Below, in pieces: positions 8,134 to 8,309 of a stretch of DNA of 8,309 nucleotides. The stretch lies in contig JBBECF010000015.1 in NCBI GenBank assembly GCA_040881945.1, positions 1-8,309 of the forward strand, in the 5' to 3' direction. A model generated the notes under the pieces. The model was not told where the DNA came from. It did not search any database and worked only from the letters and a program-made list of their open reading frames with translations. The DNA is from JBBECF01 sp040881945. GTDB taxonomy: Bacteria > Pseudomonadota > Alphaproteobacteria > Dongiales > Dongiaceae. Position 1 is the stretch's first letter, and each line of letters opens with the position of its first letter. The translations under genes were made by a program, and so were the position numbers.

Positions 8134-8157
8134 TTAAGCCTTAAGCCTTAAGCCTTA
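8134..8157. repeat. Tandem TTAAGCC heptamer repeat
   Basis: Three exact copies of TTAAGCC (8134-8140, 8141-8147, 8148-8154) are followed by TTA. Together with the preceding C they give three CTTAAG palindromes at 7-bp intervals. The TTAA cores recall CtrA half-sites, but their spacing (3 bp between cores) does not fit the N7 rule. The repeat lies just downstream of the predicted start of a CtrA-driven transcript, so it would be in the 5' leader. Confidence 0.8.
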
Positions 8158-8183
8158 TCGGCACGCGCCCGAGGACTGTGCAA

Positions 8184-8225
8184 ATGCTGAAGATGAATTG
8201 CCAACGTGACCAATACGATAGCTAG
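8184..8225 (+). CDS. Possible 13-residue leader peptide
   Basis: ATG at 8184 opens a short frame encoding MLKMNCQRDQYDS and ending at TAG (8223-8225). It has a good Shine-Dalgarno, GAGGA (8171-8175), with 8 nt spacing, better than that of most long genes here. The stop codon overlaps AGGAG (8224-8228), the only ribosome-binding-like sequence ahead of the possible gene at 8242, so translation of the two could be coupled. The peptide has no run of one amino acid as in attenuators of biosynthetic operons. It could be coincidental. Confidence 0.3.
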   Translation: MLKMNCQRDQYDS

Positions 8226-8241
8226 GAGATCGGCGCTGCGC

Positions 8242-8309
8242 ATGCTGGGGCGGGAGCGGCGCGCCGCCCGGCTTTCCCCGGCGTTCCGGCATGTCAACCC
8301 GACGGATCA
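8242..8309 (+). CDS. Possible start of an unidentified gene (3' partial)
   Basis: ATG 8242 begins a frame that stays open to the window end (22 codons: MLGRERRAARLSP, then AFRHVNPTD). AGGAG lies 13 nt upstream, longer than ideal. GC content returns to coding-like levels here. The sequence is too short to recognise a family, and a frame reading the opposite way is also open across this stretch. The regulatory elements upstream (CtrA-like box, repeats, leader frame) are the main reason to suspect a real gene here or just beyond. Confidence 0.28.
   Translation, partial: MLGRERRAARLSPAFRHVNPTD

Larger units (their letters stand above)
7893..8309. other. Intergenic control region with AT-rich core
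   Basis: These 417 bp contain no gene with recognisable homology. The first 80 bp and the last 70 bp are as GC-rich as the rest of the window. Between about 7970 and 8160 the sequence turns strongly AT-rich. In order, it holds a hairpin after the exporter, a possible promoter (7986-8015), a pyrimidine-rich tract (8056-8075), a CtrA-like palindrome (8076-8098), the TTAAGCC repeats (8134-8157), a short ORF (8184-8225) and a possible gene start (8242). The sharp composition change and the density of symmetric elements point to regulation of a gene off the right edge. A replication origin was considered but lacks good DnaA boxes. Confidence 0.6.

Noticed and set aside
8134..8157. The TTAAGCC repeats as additional CtrA boxes
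   Set aside because: TTAA cores are 3 bp or 10 bp apart, never 7, so they do not fit TTAA-N7-TTAA.
8070..8160. Possible chromosomal replication origin (AT-rich, CtrA-like site, repeats)
   Set aside because: The only DnaA-box-like sequence, TTATCGGCA at about 8155-8163, differs from the consensus at two positions. There is no cluster of boxes, and none of the usual origin neighbours is visible.
8157..8309. A minus-strand gene entering from the right edge
   Set aside because: One minus frame is open here, but it is Pro/Arg/Ser-rich and unrecognisable and runs into the AT-rich control region.

Overview
The window is chromosomal DNA from a GC-rich alphaproteobacterium, probably Rhodospirillales or a relative. 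The evidence is a PleD-type cell-cycle diguanylate cyclase, an L33 protein of the alphaproteobacterial cysteine-free type, a COG3146/RidA gene pair, a perfect CtrA-type box, and a dispersed palindrome of a kind I recall from alphaproteobacterial genomes. No mobile element, CRISPR array, tRNA or rRNA gene was seen.

Layout. Positions 2-1387 (+) hold nearly all of pleD; about 11 N-terminal codons lie off the left edge. It converges on a five-gene minus-strand block. In transcription order (right to left) this is ridA (5731-5264), a COG3146/FemAB-like acyltransferase (5253-4084), an S41 C-terminal-processing peptidase predicted to be a lipoprotein (3972-2377), a NUDIX hydrolase (about 2374-1652) and rpmG (1589-1422). 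RidA and the acyltransferase are 10 bp apart, with the second gene's Shine-Dalgarno overlapping the first gene's stop. The peptidase and NUDIX genes are also nearly contiguous. A 322-bp divergent intergenic region (5732-6053) carries a long imperfect palindrome. Then comes a complete single-polypeptide ABC exporter of the MsbA-like half-transporter type (6054-7892, +).

The right end (7893-8309) is a regulatory-looking region with a strongly AT-rich core. It holds an 8-bp-arm palindrome that exactly contains TTAA-N7-TTAAC, three tandem TTAAGCC heptamers, a 13-codon ORF with a good ribosome-binding site, and possibly the first codons of a plus-strand gene that leaves the window.

How the genes fit together. 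PleD makes c-di-GMP in the CtrA/DivK cell-cycle circuit, and the CtrA-like box suggests that the gene beyond the right edge may belong to the same regulon. The minus-strand genes are mostly housekeeping: deamination of reactive enamines (RidA), envelope proteolysis (S41), nucleotide-derivative hydrolysis (NUDIX) and translation (L33). Nothing among the genes looks like a new defence or biosynthetic system. The least explained DNA is the 8070-8245 control region and the 5835-5912 palindrome.
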